Below are positions 34,388-42,600 of a stretch of 64,000 bases of DNA, in pieces; the stretch's first letter is position 1; each line of letters opens with the position of its first letter. A program made the translations under genes and the position numbers. The notes beneath the pieces are model-generated. The model saw only the letters and a program-made list of their open reading frames with translations. It did no database searches and had not been told where the DNA came from. The stretch covers positions 31,784-95,783 of the forward strand of contig NZ_PPCN01000016.1 in the NCBI RefSeq assembly GCF_002906165.1. The letters are read 5' to 3'. Source of the DNA: Roseibium marinum. GTDB lineage: Bacteria; Pseudomonadota; Alphaproteobacteria; Rhizobiales; Stappiaceae.

Positions 34388-34638
34388 CTTGTCCTCGTGC
34401 AGCCCCTGCTTGCGATATCAGCGCGATTGCCGGTTACCTGGATTTTTTGCCTCAATTGGGGAGTGCCCCGCTTATCCCCAGTAAATCCAGAATTTGCACC
34501 GGCATCGTCCCAATGCCTCAAAGCTCTTTGTTTTTTCGCTTTTCATTGCCGCACATGCATCGGCCCTGGATGAAAGACTGATTGTCCCGCTTGCTGATCC
34601 GCTTCGAATCTCACTAGGTCTTGACGTTAACAGAAGCA

Positions 34639-34651
34639 GGCAAAATTTGCC
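34639..34651. promoter_or_regulatory. FlbD (ftr)-like palindrome, distal site between fliO and flgB
   Basis: GGCAA-AAT-TTGCC, followed by CG. It lies 251 bases upstream of fliO and 158 bases upstream of flgB, in the 422-base interval 34388-34809. The rest of that interval holds no gene; I see no good sigma-54 promoter for either side. Confidence 0.55.
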
Positions 34652-34745
34652 CGCCATGAGCGGGGTTCAAATTGCGAAATGCAAAGGAATGTTGCTCTCT
34701 TCCACGGGTTTTTGAATGGGTTGCCTCATTTGTGCGAAGTTGGCG

Positions 34746-34760
34746 TTAACCTTTCATTAA
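34746..34760 (+). promoter_or_regulatory. CtrA box of flgB operon
   Basis: Exact TTAA-N7-TTAA (TTAACCTTTCATTAA) ending 49 bases upstream of the flgB ATG. Another TTAAC lies at 34791, close to the start codon. Confidence 0.7.
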
Positions 34761-34770
34761 CTATTTACCC

Positions 34771-34783
34771 GGCAATCATTGCC
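34771..34783. promoter_or_regulatory. FlbD (ftr)-like palindrome, proximal site upstream of flgB
   Basis: CCC-GGCAA-TCA-TTGCC-CGG is the most complete of the four sites. It begins 10 bases after the CtrA box and ends 26 bases before the flgB ATG. A protein bound here would sit over the promoter or early transcript, fitting repression of an early operon. Confidence 0.65.
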
Positions 34784-34809
34784 CGGTTGGTTAACAAATG
34801 GTGAACTAA

Positions 34810-35214
34810 ATGGCTGTGACGGACCTGCCGCTGTTCCAGGCGCTGAAATCGAAAATGCGATGGCACCAGGTGAGACAAGGTGTACTTGCCGAAAACATCG
34901 CCAATGCGGATACGCCGGGGTACGGGGCAAGGGAAGTCAAGGCCTACAGTTTCAAGGACCATATCGGCCGGGAAACTCTGTCGTTGACGACCGACACGAC
35001 CCGGGTTGGTCATATCGCCGGAAACATATCGGGCACCAAGGACGCCAAGATCGAGACGCTGGATTCCTTCGAGGTCACGCCCAACGGCAACAGCGTCAAC
35101 CTGGAAGAGCAGATGATGAAGATCACCGAGAACCAGATGGATTTCCAGGCCGCGACGAGCCTTTACACCAAGGGCATGGGCCTGATCCGGACCGCGTTGT
35201 CGAAAAGCGCATAG
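34810..35214 (+). CDS. flgB: proximal rod protein FlgB
   Basis: 134 residues, the normal size. N-terminus includes 'KMRWHQVRQGVLAENIANAD' then 'TPGY'; C-terminus 'NLEEQMMKITENQMDFQAAT' then 'SLYTKGMGLIRTAL'. These are FlgB hallmarks. First gene of flgB-flgC-fliE-fliQ-fliR-flhB, a classic early (basal body and export) operon. The start at 34810 directly follows the TTAAC/ftr-rich control region. Confidence 0.96.
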   Translation: MAVTDLPLFQALKSKMRWHQVRQGVLAENIANADTPGYGAREVKAYSFKDHIGRETLSLTTDTTRVGHIAGNISGTKDAKIETLDSFEVTPNGNSVNLEEQMMKITENQMDFQAATSLYTKGMGLIRTALSKSA

Positions 35215-35293
35215 ATCGGTTTTTCGGGGATAGCCCGAACGCAGTGCGTGCCGGGAGCGCGACGGTAGAGAATGAGACAAAAGGACCGATAAC

Positions 35294-35704
35294 ATGGACC
35301 TGATCAAATCGCTGTTTGTTTCGGCAAGCGGTCTGAAGGCGCAGAACGGGCGCATGCGGATCATCGCGGAGAATATCGCCAACGTGAATTCGACCGCCAA
35401 GACGCCGGAGGAAGAGCCTTACCGGCGGAAAATCCCGACCTTCAAGACCCAGTTCGACAGGGAACTCGGCGCGGAGAAGGTGGAACTGGGTCCGATCGCC
35501 GAGGACAAGTCCGACTTCAAGTCGGTTCACATGCCCGGACACCCGGCTGCCGACGAGAACGGATATGTGCTGCAGCCGAACGTGAACACGCTGATCGAAA
35601 CCACCGATATGCGCGAGGCGCAGCGGTCCTACGAGGCCAATCTAAACGTTATCGAATCGACGCGGCGGATGCTGCAGCGAACCATCGACATCCTGCGGGC
35701 ATAA
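35294..35704 (+). CDS. flgC: proximal rod protein FlgC
   Basis: 136 residues. N-terminal 'FVSASGLKAQNGRMRIIAEN' then 'IANVNSTAKTPEEEPYRRK'. C-terminal 'NVNTLIETTDMREAQRSYEA' then 'NLNVIESTRRMLQRTIDIL'. Typical FlgC. It follows flgB after 79 bases; AAAAGGA precedes the ATG. Confidence 0.96.
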   Translation: MDLIKSLFVSASGLKAQNGRMRIIAENIANVNSTAKTPEEEPYRRKIPTFKTQFDRELGAEKVELGPIAEDKSDFKSVHMPGHPAADENGYVLQPNVNTLIETTDMREAQRSYEANLNVIESTRRMLQRTIDILRA

Positions 35705-35730
35705 ACCCCGCGATCCAGGGAGTGGAGCTC

Positions 35731-36045
35731 ATGTCCACCGCGTCAATTGCAAACAATGCCTATCAGATGGCCGCCCGGCTGCAGCAGCAGATGCCTGCCG
35801 CGGAAGACGCATCTCCAAAGGCGGAAACGGTCGATTTCGGCAAGATGGTGAGCGAGGCGGTCGAGACCATCGTCGACAAGGGTCAACAGGCGGACGACAA
35901 GGCCGTCGGGATGATCGAAGGCAAGGCGGATGTCGTCGACGTGGTTACCGCGATTGCCGAAACCGAAATTGCGCTGGAAACGATGGTGGCGGTCAGAGAC
36001 CGTGTCATTTCCGCCTATGAAGAAATCATGCGGATGCCGATCTGA
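35731..36045 (+). CDS. fliE: hook-basal body protein FliE
   Basis: 104 residues linking the MS-ring/export gate to the rod. C-terminal half is characteristic: 'FGKMVSEAVETIVDKGQQAD', 'GKADVVDVVTAIAETEIALE', 'TMVAVRDRVISAYEEIMRMP'. The ATG at 35731 is preferred over an in-frame GTG at 35722, because GGAG precedes the ATG while nothing suitable precedes the GTG. It follows flgC by 26 bases; fliQ is 81 bases downstream. The fliE-fliQ gap contains a 17-bp sequence (36091-36107) repeated at 30728. Confidence 0.93.
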   Translation: MSTASIANNAYQMAARLQQQMPAAEDASPKAETVDFGKMVSEAVETIVDKGQQADDKAVGMIEGKADVVDVVTAIAETEIALETMVAVRDRVISAYEEIMRMPI

Positions 36046-36126
36046 CCCGATCTCGATCAACTTTTGGAGTGGCGGGGCTTCTTGGCGGCATTCAACTGAA
36101 CGCAGGGTGCTCGGGAGAGGCGTGCG

Positions 36127-36393
36127 ATGACAGGCGGTGAAGTTCTAGATCTTGCCCGCGAAGCAGTCTGGACGATGATCCTGGTGGCGGGGCCGATCAT
36201 GGCTGTCGGCCTGCTTGTCGGTGTCGTCATCGCCCTGTTTCAGGCGCTGACGCAGATCCAGGAAATGACCCTGGTTTTCGTCCCCAAGATCCTGGCGATT
36301 TTCCTCACGCTTCTCATCACCCTGCCGTTCATGAGCCAGTTGCTGCAGGCTTTCATGGCGCGGGTGGCCGAGATGATCCTTACGACGAGCTAG
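36127..36393 (+). CDS. fliQ: flagellar export apparatus protein FliQ
   Basis: 88 residues with two membrane segments: 'VWTMILVAGPIMAVGLLVGV' and 'LAIFLTLLITLPFMSQLLQA'. They flank 'ALFQALTQIQEMTLVFVPKI', the FliQ signature. The TAG stop coincides with the left edge of a MITE: its TA is the target dinucleotide and its G is the first base of the element. Removing the element and one TA copy leaves TAG followed by AGCG, so the protein end is the same either way. Confidence 0.96.
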   Translation: MTGGEVLDLAREAVWTMILVAGPIMAVGLLVGVVIALFQALTQIQEMTLVFVPKILAIFLTLLITLPFMSQLLQAFMARVAEMILTTS

Positions 36394-36571
36394 GGTCTGT
36401 GGACAATAAGGATTTGGTCGAGGTTTGGATGCAAAACGCCCAGTTGAAGAAGCAAGGTCGCAGGAAGGGTGTTCCCTTTCAAGACATTGGGACGCCGAAA
36501 TGGGCGTTTTGCGCCAAATCTCTTCGAAATCCGGCTCGCGCCGCGACCCAAACCTAATTGTCCACAGACCC
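36393..36571. mobile_element. 179-bp MITE between fliQ and fliR
   Basis: 15-bp perfect terminal inverted repeats (GGGTCTGTGGACAAT), then imperfectly matched subterminal DNA, including GCAAAACGCCCA on both sides. It is flanked by TA on each side (36391-36392 and 36572-36573), i.e. a 2-bp target duplication inside CTAG. It has no transposase frame. Ends and target fit IS630/Tc1-type or IS5/IS427-type elements; the parent is not in the window. It separates fliR from fliQ by about 200 bases in an otherwise compact operon. Confidence 0.88.
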
Positions 36572-36599
36572 TAGAGCGAAAGGTGATCCGGGAGGGAAT

Positions 36600-37373
36600 A
36601 TGACGGTTGAGCTCAATTTCCTGCCGGATGTCGTCGCAGCGTTCATGTTGATGTTCGCGCGCCTCGGCACGATGATCATGCTGCTTCCGGCACTCGGGGA
36701 AAGTTCCATCCCGATGCGGTTCCGTCTGACCATCGCTCTTGCACTGACGCTTGTCCTTTATCCTGTTGCCGGGCCGCAATATCCGGCCGAACTGACCGCC
36801 GATCCCATGCGTCTTCTTCTCCTGCTTGGCGGAGAACTCGCCATTGGTTTCGGAATTGGCCTGTGCGCCAGGATGATCACCTCCGTTCTGCAGATCGCGG
36901 GTGTCATTGTGGCGAACCAGTCCGGCATGGCCTTCGCGCTTGGAACCGATATCGCCAATGAAGGCCAGCAGGGCGCACTCTATGGCAACTTCCTGTCGAT
37001 CCTTGGCATCACGCTGGTTTTCGTCACGGACAGCCACTATCTGGTGATTGCCGCGCTCTACGACAGCTTTGAGATCTTTCCGCCGGGAATAACGCCGCCT
37101 GTCGGCGACTTTTCGAAGAACGCGACCGAGACGGTCGCACATGTGTTCTCGATCGCGGCGCGCGTGAGCGCGCCTTTTCTGGTTGTCGGTCTCGTCTTCT
37201 ATTTCGGTCTCGGCCTGCTCAACAAGCTGATGCCGCAGATGCAGATCTTCTTTATCGCCATGCCCGTGAATATCGCGATCGGGCTATTAATGTTCATGGT
37301 GCTGCTCACGACGATGATGATGTTCTATCTGGAACATTTTCAGCAGTCGCTCGGCAAATTCATATTGGGATAG
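36600..37373 (+). CDS. fliR: flagellar export apparatus protein FliR
   Basis: 257 residues, multiple membrane segments. Conserved parts: 'FMLMFARLGTMIMLLPALGE', 'SSIPMRFRLTIALALTLVLY', 'GGELAIGFGIGLCARMITSV', 'QIAGVIVANQSGMAFA', 'FYFGLGLLNKLMPQMQIFFI' and 'AMPVNIAIGLLMFM'. Completes the FliP/FliQ/FliR gate. Start at 36600, preceded by GGAGGG. An in-frame upstream ATG lies inside the MITE and is rejected. flhB follows after 9 bases. Confidence 0.96.
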   Translation: MTVELNFLPDVVAAFMLMFARLGTMIMLLPALGESSIPMRFRLTIALALTLVLYPVAGPQYPAELTADPMRLLLLLGGELAIGFGIGLCARMITSVLQIAGVIVANQSGMAFALGTDIANEGQQGALYGNFLSILGITLVFVTDSHYLVIAALYDSFEIFPPGITPPVGDFSKNATETVAHVFSIAARVSAPFLVVGLVFYFGLGLLNKLMPQMQIFFIAMPVNIAIGLLMFMVLLTTMMMFYLEHFQQSLGKFILG

Positions 37374-37382
37374 CGCTTCGCA

Positions 37383-38462
37383 ATGGCCGAAGGTAGCGAC
37401 GACTCAGAAAAGACAGAGGACCCCACACAAAAGCGCCTGAAAGAGGCGCATGACAAGGGGGACGTTCCCAAATCGCAGGAAGTCAGCACCTGGTTCACCC
37501 TGGCCGGCGCCACCCTGATGATTGCCATATTCGCGCCTTCCACAACGGCCTTGCTCGGCGATCTGATGAAGGGCTACTTGGAACATTCCCATCAGATGCC
37601 CGTTGACGGCTACGCCCTGAAGGCGCTGTGGCGCGACACCGGACAATCGGTTGCGCTGATTGTCGGCGTGCCGCTGATTTCCCTCGTGCTGATGGCGGTC
37701 GCGGGAAACCTCATTCAGCACCAGCCGCTGTTCACCGCCGAGACGATCAAGCCCAAACTGTCGAAGATTTCACCGGCCTCCGGATTCAAGCGGCTGTTTT
37801 CGGCCGACAGCCTGGTGAACTTCACCAAGGGCCTGGTGAAAATCTCGGTTGTCGGCGCGGTCATGGTTGCCGTCATTTGGCCGCACCGGGACGAAGCCGA
37901 CATCATGATCTTTTCCGACCCGTCCGTGATCCTGCCGGAAGCCCGGGTGCTGATCCTGCAGGTGCTGGCCGCCATCCTGGCGGTGATGACCGTTGTCGCG
38001 GGCGCCGATTTCGTCTACCAGCGCAACAAATGGTTCAACAAGCAGAAGATGTCGCTGCGCGAGGTCAAGGACGAATACAAGCAGACGGAAGGGGACCCGC
38101 TGGTCAAGGGCAAGATCCGGCAACTGCGTATGGAGCGCTCGCGCAAGCGCATGATGGCATCGGTTCCGCTGGCGACCGTGGTCGTCACCAACCCGACCCA
38201 CTATGCTGTGGCGCTGAAATATGAAGACGGCATGGGCGCGCCGCTGTGCCTTGCCAAGGGAACGGACGCGGTCGCGCTCAGAATCCGGGAAGTGGCAAAG
38301 GAAAACGAGATTCCGGTGATCGAGAATCCGCCGCTGGCGCGGGCTCTTTACGCCACGGTCGACATCGATCAGGACGTGCCCGAGGAACATTACAAGGCTG
38401 TTGCGGAAGTCATCGGATTCGTCTTCCGCATGCGCCGGCGGGCGGCCTGGCGGGGGAAATAA
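37383..38462 (+). CDS. flhB: flagellar export switch protein FlhB
   Basis: 359 residues. Basic/acidic start 'DSEKTEDPTQKRLKEAHDKG' then 'DVPKSQEV', four membrane helices, and the cytoplasmic domain with the autocleavage motif NPTH ('VVVTNPTHYAVALKYEDGMG', about residues 264-267). FlhB cleavage at N-P changes export specificity from rod/hook to filament substrates. C-terminal 'RLMRRRAAW'-type basic end. Last flagellar gene of the flgB operon; cckA begins 151 bases later on the same strand. Confidence 0.97.
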   Translation: MAEGSDDSEKTEDPTQKRLKEAHDKGDVPKSQEVSTWFTLAGATLMIAIFAPSTTALLGDLMKGYLEHSHQMPVDGYALKALWRDTGQSVALIVGVPLISLVLMAVAGNLIQHQPLFTAETIKPKLSKISPASGFKRLFSADSLVNFTKGLVKISVVGAVMVAVIWPHRDEADIMIFSDPSVILPEARVLILQVLAAILAVMTVVAGADFVYQRNKWFNKQKMSLREVKDEYKQTEGDPLVKGKIRQLRMERSRKRMMASVPLATVVVTNPTHYAVALKYEDGMGAPLCLAKGTDAVALRIREVAKENEIPVIENPPLARALYATVDIDQDVPEEHYKAVAEVIGFVFRMRRRAAWRGK

Positions 38463-38613
38463 TCCCTAAAGGGTGGTTCACCGGTTGATTCCCGGGTCAA
38501 ACAGGTGAATTTCAACAGGACTTGCCTTCATATAAGTTGAAATTGGCACCCAAGCACAGAATGCTTGGAAACGGCCCGTTCAAAAACCGAATCGGGCCGG
38601 GGAGACAAGACGG

Positions 38614-41166
38614 ATGAGTGACATGGACGGAACGCCGAGCGGGCCGATGATCAGCCGGCCGGAGCGTTCCGGGAATATAGGCCTGCTGATAGGTCTTGCG
38701 CTATTGCTCGTCGGCGCGGCTGCTGCCTTCGCGGTCATGGACCGGGATGTCGCGCAGCCGTTCATACTTGCGCTGCTCGGCATTCTGGCCGTGGTCGGCG
38801 TGTTTTGCCTGTTCGCCGGCGCGATAGGCTTTCTGCGTCTGTCAGCCCGTCCGGGAGAAGCAAATCCGCTCGCCTCCGCTTTTGTCGACACTCTGGAAGA
38901 CGGTGCCCTGATCACCGATCTGGACGGCCGTCTCGTCTATGCCAACAAGTCCTACGCGGATCTGACCGGCGCGGAAACCGCCGCCGACATTCGTGTGGTC
39001 GAACGTGTCTTTTCCTCCGACCCCGATGCGGCGGACGCGATCTTCCGCCTGTCACAGGCGATGCGCGACAGCCGCAGGGCGCAGGAGGAAATCCGCATGC
39101 CGGTTCCACTCGGGCGCGCGGAAGGCGCTGCCCGCTGGTACCGGGTGTCGGTGCGTCCGCTTCAGGTGCCGAAGGAGCGCGGCGGCGGCAAGCCGATGGC
39201 CGTCTGGCAACTCGCCGACATCACCCGCGACCGCGCCGAGCAGGAAAACTCCTTTCAGGAACTGCAGCGCGTCATCAATTTCCTCGACCATGCCCCTGCC
39301 GGTTTCTTCTCCTGCGACGGGGAAGGCCGGCTTGTCTATCTGAACGCGACGCTTGCCGACTGGCTCGGCTATGACCTTGCCCAGTTCGACGCCGGCGATC
39401 TCGACCTGTCGAGCATCGTGCGCGGCGACGGCACGGAGCTTATCCGCTCGCTCAAGGGGCAGGCGGGAGAGGTCAAGAGCGAGACTTTCGATCTCGATTT
39501 CGTCACCCGCAACGGGCGCGGACTGCCTGTGCGTCTGCTGCACCGGGTGCCATTCGGGGAAAACGGCCAGCCGGGCGACAGCCGCACGCTGGTGCTCAAC
39601 CGCTCGCGCGGCGAGGAGGTTTCCGAAGCCCTCAGGGCGGCGGAAGTCCGTTTCGCGCGCTTCTTCAACAACACGCCCATCGCGATTGCCTCGCTGGACA
39701 AGGAAGGCAGGGTTCTCAGGACCAACGCGCCGTTCCTGAAGCTGTTCGGGGCGGTCGATACGGATGACGAGTCGCCGAAGCTGGAAGCTTATGTGGCCGA
39801 CAGCGGCCGCGAGCTTCTTGCCAGGGCCCTGTCCGCCGCCTCCAACGGGATCGGCGAGATCGCGCCGATCGACATTCCGCTGGTCAAGGGCAACGACCCG
39901 CGCTCGGCCACCTTTTATGTCTCCGCCGTCCAGGAAGGCGAAGGCGACGGGGAGGCGGCAATCGTCTACGCGCTGGAAACCACCCAGCAACGCGCCCTTG
40001 AAGCCCAGTTCGCGCAAAGCCAGAAGATGCAGGCGATCGGCCAGCTCGCTGGCGGTGTCGCCCATGACTTCAACAACGTCCTGACGGCGATCATCGGCTT
40101 CTCCGACCTGCTGCTGGCGAGCCATCGGCCGACCGATCCGTCCTTCCAGGACATCATGAACATCAAGCAGAACGCTAATCGCGCCGCCGGTCTCGTGCGG
40201 CAGTTGCTGGCCTTCTCCCGCCGCCAGACCCTGCGGCCGCAGCAGCTTGAGCTCAATGACGTTCTGGCGGATCTGTCCATCCTGCTCGACCGCCTGCTGG
40301 GCGAGAAAGTTGAGCTGAAGGTGATCCACGGCCGGGACCTGTGGCCGGTCATGGCGGATCTCAACCAGCTGGAACAGGTGATCGTCAACCTGGCGGTGAA
40401 TGCGGGCGACGCCATGGCCGATGGCGGCCGGCTGACGATCCGCACCCGCAACGTGTCGGAAGCCGAGAGCACCCAGTTCGACAACGTGCGCGGCATGCCG
40501 CCGGGCGAATATACGCTGGTGGAGGTCGAGGATACCGGCCACGGCATGCCAGCGGACATCATGGAGAAGATCTTCGACCCGTTTTTCTCCACCAAGGAAG
40601 TCGGCAAGGGTACGGGCCTCGGCCTGTCGACCGTTTACGGCATCGTCAAGCAGACTGGCGGTTTCGTCTTCTGCACCTCGGACGTCGATGTGGGAACCAC
40701 CTTCCGCCTGTTCCTGCCGCGCCACATTCCGCAGTTCGTGGAGGAAAAGAAGCCCGAACCGAAGGAAAGAGAGCCGGAAAAGGTCGCCGACCTCACCGGT
40801 TCCGCCTCCATCCTTCTTGTGGAGGACGAGGAGGCCGTGCGCGCCTTCGGCGCCCGCGCGCTCGCCTCGCGCGGCTACACCGTCTACGAGGCCGCGTCCG
40901 GCAACGAGGCGCTGGAGGTGATGGAGGAGACGGACGGAAAGATCGATCTCGTCGTCTCCGACGTGGTGATGCCGGAAATGGACGGTCCGACCCTGCTCGT
41001 CGAGCTGCGCAAGACCCACCCGGACCTGAAGATCATCTTCGTCTCCGGTTACGCGGAAGACGCGTTTGAGGAAAACCTGCCGCCGGGCGAGAAATTCTTC
41101 TTCCTGGCCAAGCCGTTCACGCTGAAACAGCTGGCGACGACGGTGAAGGATGTCCTCAACGGGTAG
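38614..41166 (+). CDS. cckA: hybrid sensor histidine kinase CckA
   Basis: 850 residues. Two membrane helices (about 21-42, 51-74) are followed by three PAS-like regions (about 85-200, 220-335, 345-455). The HisKA domain has phospho-acceptor His484 ('GGVAHDFNNVLTAIIGFSDL'). The HATPase domain has 'NLAVNAGDAM', 'VEDTGHGM', 'IFDPFFSTK' and 'GKGTGLGLSTVYG'. The C-terminal receiver (from about 730) has acceptor Asp near 783 ('VVSDVVMPEMDG') and Lys in 'LAKPF'. This is the architecture of CckA, which phosphorylates CtrA and CpdR through ChpT. Its place next to a CtrA-box flagellar operon fits. Confidence 0.9.
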   Translation: MSDMDGTPSGPMISRPERSGNIGLLIGLALLLVGAAAAFAVMDRDVAQPFILALLGILAVVGVFCLFAGAIGFLRLSARPGEANPLASAFVDTLEDGALITDLDGRLVYANKSYADLTGAETAADIRVVERVFSSDPDAADAIFRLSQAMRDSRRAQEEIRMPVPLGRAEGAARWYRVSVRPLQVPKERGGGKPMAVWQLADITRDRAEQENSFQELQRVINFLDHAPAGFFSCDGEGRLVYLNATLADWLGYDLAQFDAGDLDLSSIVRGDGTELIRSLKGQAGEVKSETFDLDFVTRNGRGLPVRLLHRVPFGENGQPGDSRTLVLNRSRGEEVSEALRAAEVRFARFFNNTPIAIASLDKEGRVLRTNAPFLKLFGAVDTDDESPKLEAYVADSGRELLARALSAASNGIGEIAPIDIPLVKGNDPRSATFYVSAVQEGEGDGEAAIVYALETTQQRALEAQFAQSQKMQAIGQLAGGVAHDFNNVLTAIIGFSDLLLASHRPTDPSFQDIMNIKQNANRAAGLVRQLLAFSRRQTLRPQQLELNDVLADLSILLDRLLGEKVELKVIHGRDLWPVMADLNQLEQVIVNLAVNAGDAMADGGRLTIRTRNVSEAESTQFDNVRGMPPGEYTLVEVEDTGHGMPADIMEKIFDPFFSTKEVGKGTGLGLSTVYGIVKQTGGFVFCTSDVDVGTTFRLFLPRHIPQFVEEKKPEPKEREPEKVADLTGSASILLVEDEEAVRAFGARALASRGYTVYEAASGNEALEVMEETDGKIDLVVSDVVMPEMDGPTLLVELRKTHPDLKIIFVSGYAEDAFEENLPPGEKFFFLAKPFTLKQLATTVKDVLNG

Positions 41167-41235
41167 GGGTATCGTTCTTGGCCGCGAGAGATCTTCAAAC
41201 CGGTTATCGGCGGTCTCCGGAAAGCAGTCAGTCGC

Positions 41236-41781
41236 TCACCAGCCCGCCATGGCGAAATAGAAAACGTAAAACACCACCCAGAGCGCAAGGCTGAGCGCCA
41301 CTTTGGCGCCCATTGACAGTCTCTCCCCGGCCAACCGCGACAGCGCCCAAGTAGCCATGCACACAACCACGAACCTGGGCAACCGGGCGAGTGGGGACAG
41401 TAGGGCGAAGACCCAAAGGCTGGTGCCGTTCATTCCGGCTTCGGCTGCGAAGATCTTGTAGGGCACGCCGGAAAAGGCGCCGCGCAGCATACCCTGAAAG
41501 AGGCCGCTTTCCAGATACAGCTGGACGGTGGCGAACGTATTTTCCGAGATGCCGGGCACCTGGAGCAGCACCGAACGGCTTGTGTGGGGTGCGTAGTGCG
41601 CGCAGGTCCATATCAGGGCGCCGCCAACGGCAGCCGCGAGCGCCGCTACCAAGGCGGCACAAAGTGCTCTTTTGAGGGACCTCAGCGCCAGGCCGGTCAG
41701 CAGCACGTCCGGGACGACGAAAAACAGCGTCGCTTCGGCAAAGCCCCAGAGGGCGGCAAGTGTCTTACTCCCAGGGCGCAA
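41236..41781 (-). CDS. membrane protein, possibly VTT/DedA-related
   Basis: 181 residues with four or five hydrophobic segments. 'LWGFAEATLFFVVPDVLLTG' opens the protein. A middle motif 'LRGAFSGVPYKIFAAEAGMN' followed by 'RLPRFVVVC' recalls the conserved G-x-P-x-K-x-x-A-x-x-x-G ... R-x-x-R-F core of VTT/DedA proteins, which scramble or flip lipids. Assignment is tentative. It overlaps the end of the plsC-like gene by 17 bases on the same strand, so it belongs to the lipid-gene cassette upstream, which supports a lipid-related role. Confidence 0.6.
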   Translation of the reverse strand: MRPGSKTLAALWGFAEATLFFVVPDVLLTGLALRSLKRALCAALVAALAAAVGGALIWTCAHYAPHTSRSVLLQVPGISENTFATVQLYLESGLFQGMLRGAFSGVPYKIFAAEAGMNGTSLWVFALLSPLARLPRFVVVCMATWALSRLAGERLSMGAKVALSLALWVVFYVFYFAMAGW

Positions 41782-42394
41782 AGGTCTTTTCCGTGGAGAG
41801 CGCGGCGAAACGGTCCCGGAGTGTGTTCATGAACTGAATCCGGTTTCCCTCCCAGGTTATTGGTTCGCCTATAAAAATATCGCAGAAGAACGGCACCAGC
41901 AGGAAGGAACCCCTGGGCAGGGCCTTGCCCAGTCCGTGGGTGAAGACGGGCACCACGGGTGCCTGCGGAAAGCGTTCGGCCAGATAGGAGACGCCCTTCT
42001 TGAGATCGGTCATCTGCTCGGGCTCGCCGCGCGAGCCTTCCGGGAAAAGGATCAGGACCTTGCCGTCGCCAAGGGCGTCGTAACAGCCCTGCAGCGGATC
42101 CCGCGACCTGTCCTTGCCACCGCGTTCGACCGCAATGATGCCGAGCACATGCTCCGACAGCCAGGCCTTGATGGGCGAGGAGAAAAAGTAATCCGCCGCC
42201 GCGACCGGCTTGATGTCCTTCAGTTTCGTGAGCGGCATCAGAGCCATCAGCACCATCGTGTCCAGATGGCTGTTGTGATTGGCGACGATGATCGCCGGAC
42301 CTTTCACCGGAAGCTGCTCCTTGCGGCGGACATTCAGCCCGAGGAGAAACAGGATCGCGATCCTGACGAAAATGTAGAAGGCTTTCTGGAGCAT
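41765..42394 (-). CDS. 1-acyl-glycerol-3-phosphate acyltransferase (PlsC family)
   Basis: 209 residues from the ATG at 42394. One N-terminal membrane helix precedes the H-x4-D catalytic motif His40-Asp45 ('ANHNSHLDTMVLMALMPL') and the 'LFPEGSRGEPE' substrate-binding motif, with 'VPVFTHGLG' further on. It transfers an acyl chain to a lysophosphatidate-like acceptor at the inner membrane. Its placement with YnbA/YnbB-like genes suggests a dedicated lipid pathway rather than the housekeeping PlsC. An alternative start at 42424 adds ten residues. It is separated from the ynbB-like gene by 206 bases containing a palindromic repeat. Confidence 0.88.
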   Translation of the reverse strand: MLQKAFYIFVRIAILFLLGLNVRRKEQLPVKGPAIIVANHNSHLDTMVLMALMPLTKLKDIKPVAAADYFFSSPIKAWLSEHVLGIIAVERGGKDRSRDPLQGCYDALGDGKVLILFPEGSRGEPEQMTDLKKGVSYLAERFPQAPVVPVFTHGLGKALPRGSFLLVPFFCDIFIGEPITWEGNRIQFMNTLRDRFAALSTEKTFAPWE

Positions 42395-42518
42395 CAGGTG
42401 GCGCCTTTCGGCGTGGCACAGCATTGAGGGAGAATTCCGTTCAATAGTCCGATCGCCGGGTTCTCAGCTGCCGCCCCGGCCTCGCGCCGGGGCCATTCCC
42501 CTGGATCCTTCGCAGCCG

Positions 42519-42539
42519 GTCCCGGGTCGAGTCCGGGAC
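42519..42539. repeat. REP-like 21-bp palindrome
   Basis: GTCCCGG-N7-CCGGGAC. The same arms with another 7-base spacer occur at 62144-62164. GC-rich flanks, intergenic. Similar extragenic palindromes are common in Alphaproteobacteria. Confidence 0.6.
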
Positions 42540-42600
42540 AGCACTGTGGGCCTGCAGTCGAGATGGACCTGGAAGCGTTCATTCTCATGTCAACCGGCTC

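Noticed and set aside
34693..34720. A sigma-54 promoter for flgB or fliO in 34388-34809
   Set aside because: TGG/TGC-like words occur, but none has the correct 10-base GG-GC spacing. The CtrA box is the better explanation for flgB.
38540..38570. TGGCAC upstream of cckA as a sigma-54 promoter
   Set aside because: No GC element at the required distance from the GG.
39052..41019. A 655-codon frame antisense to cckA
   Set aside because: Fully inside a well-supported kinase gene. Composition is antisense-like and there is no ribosome site or family match.
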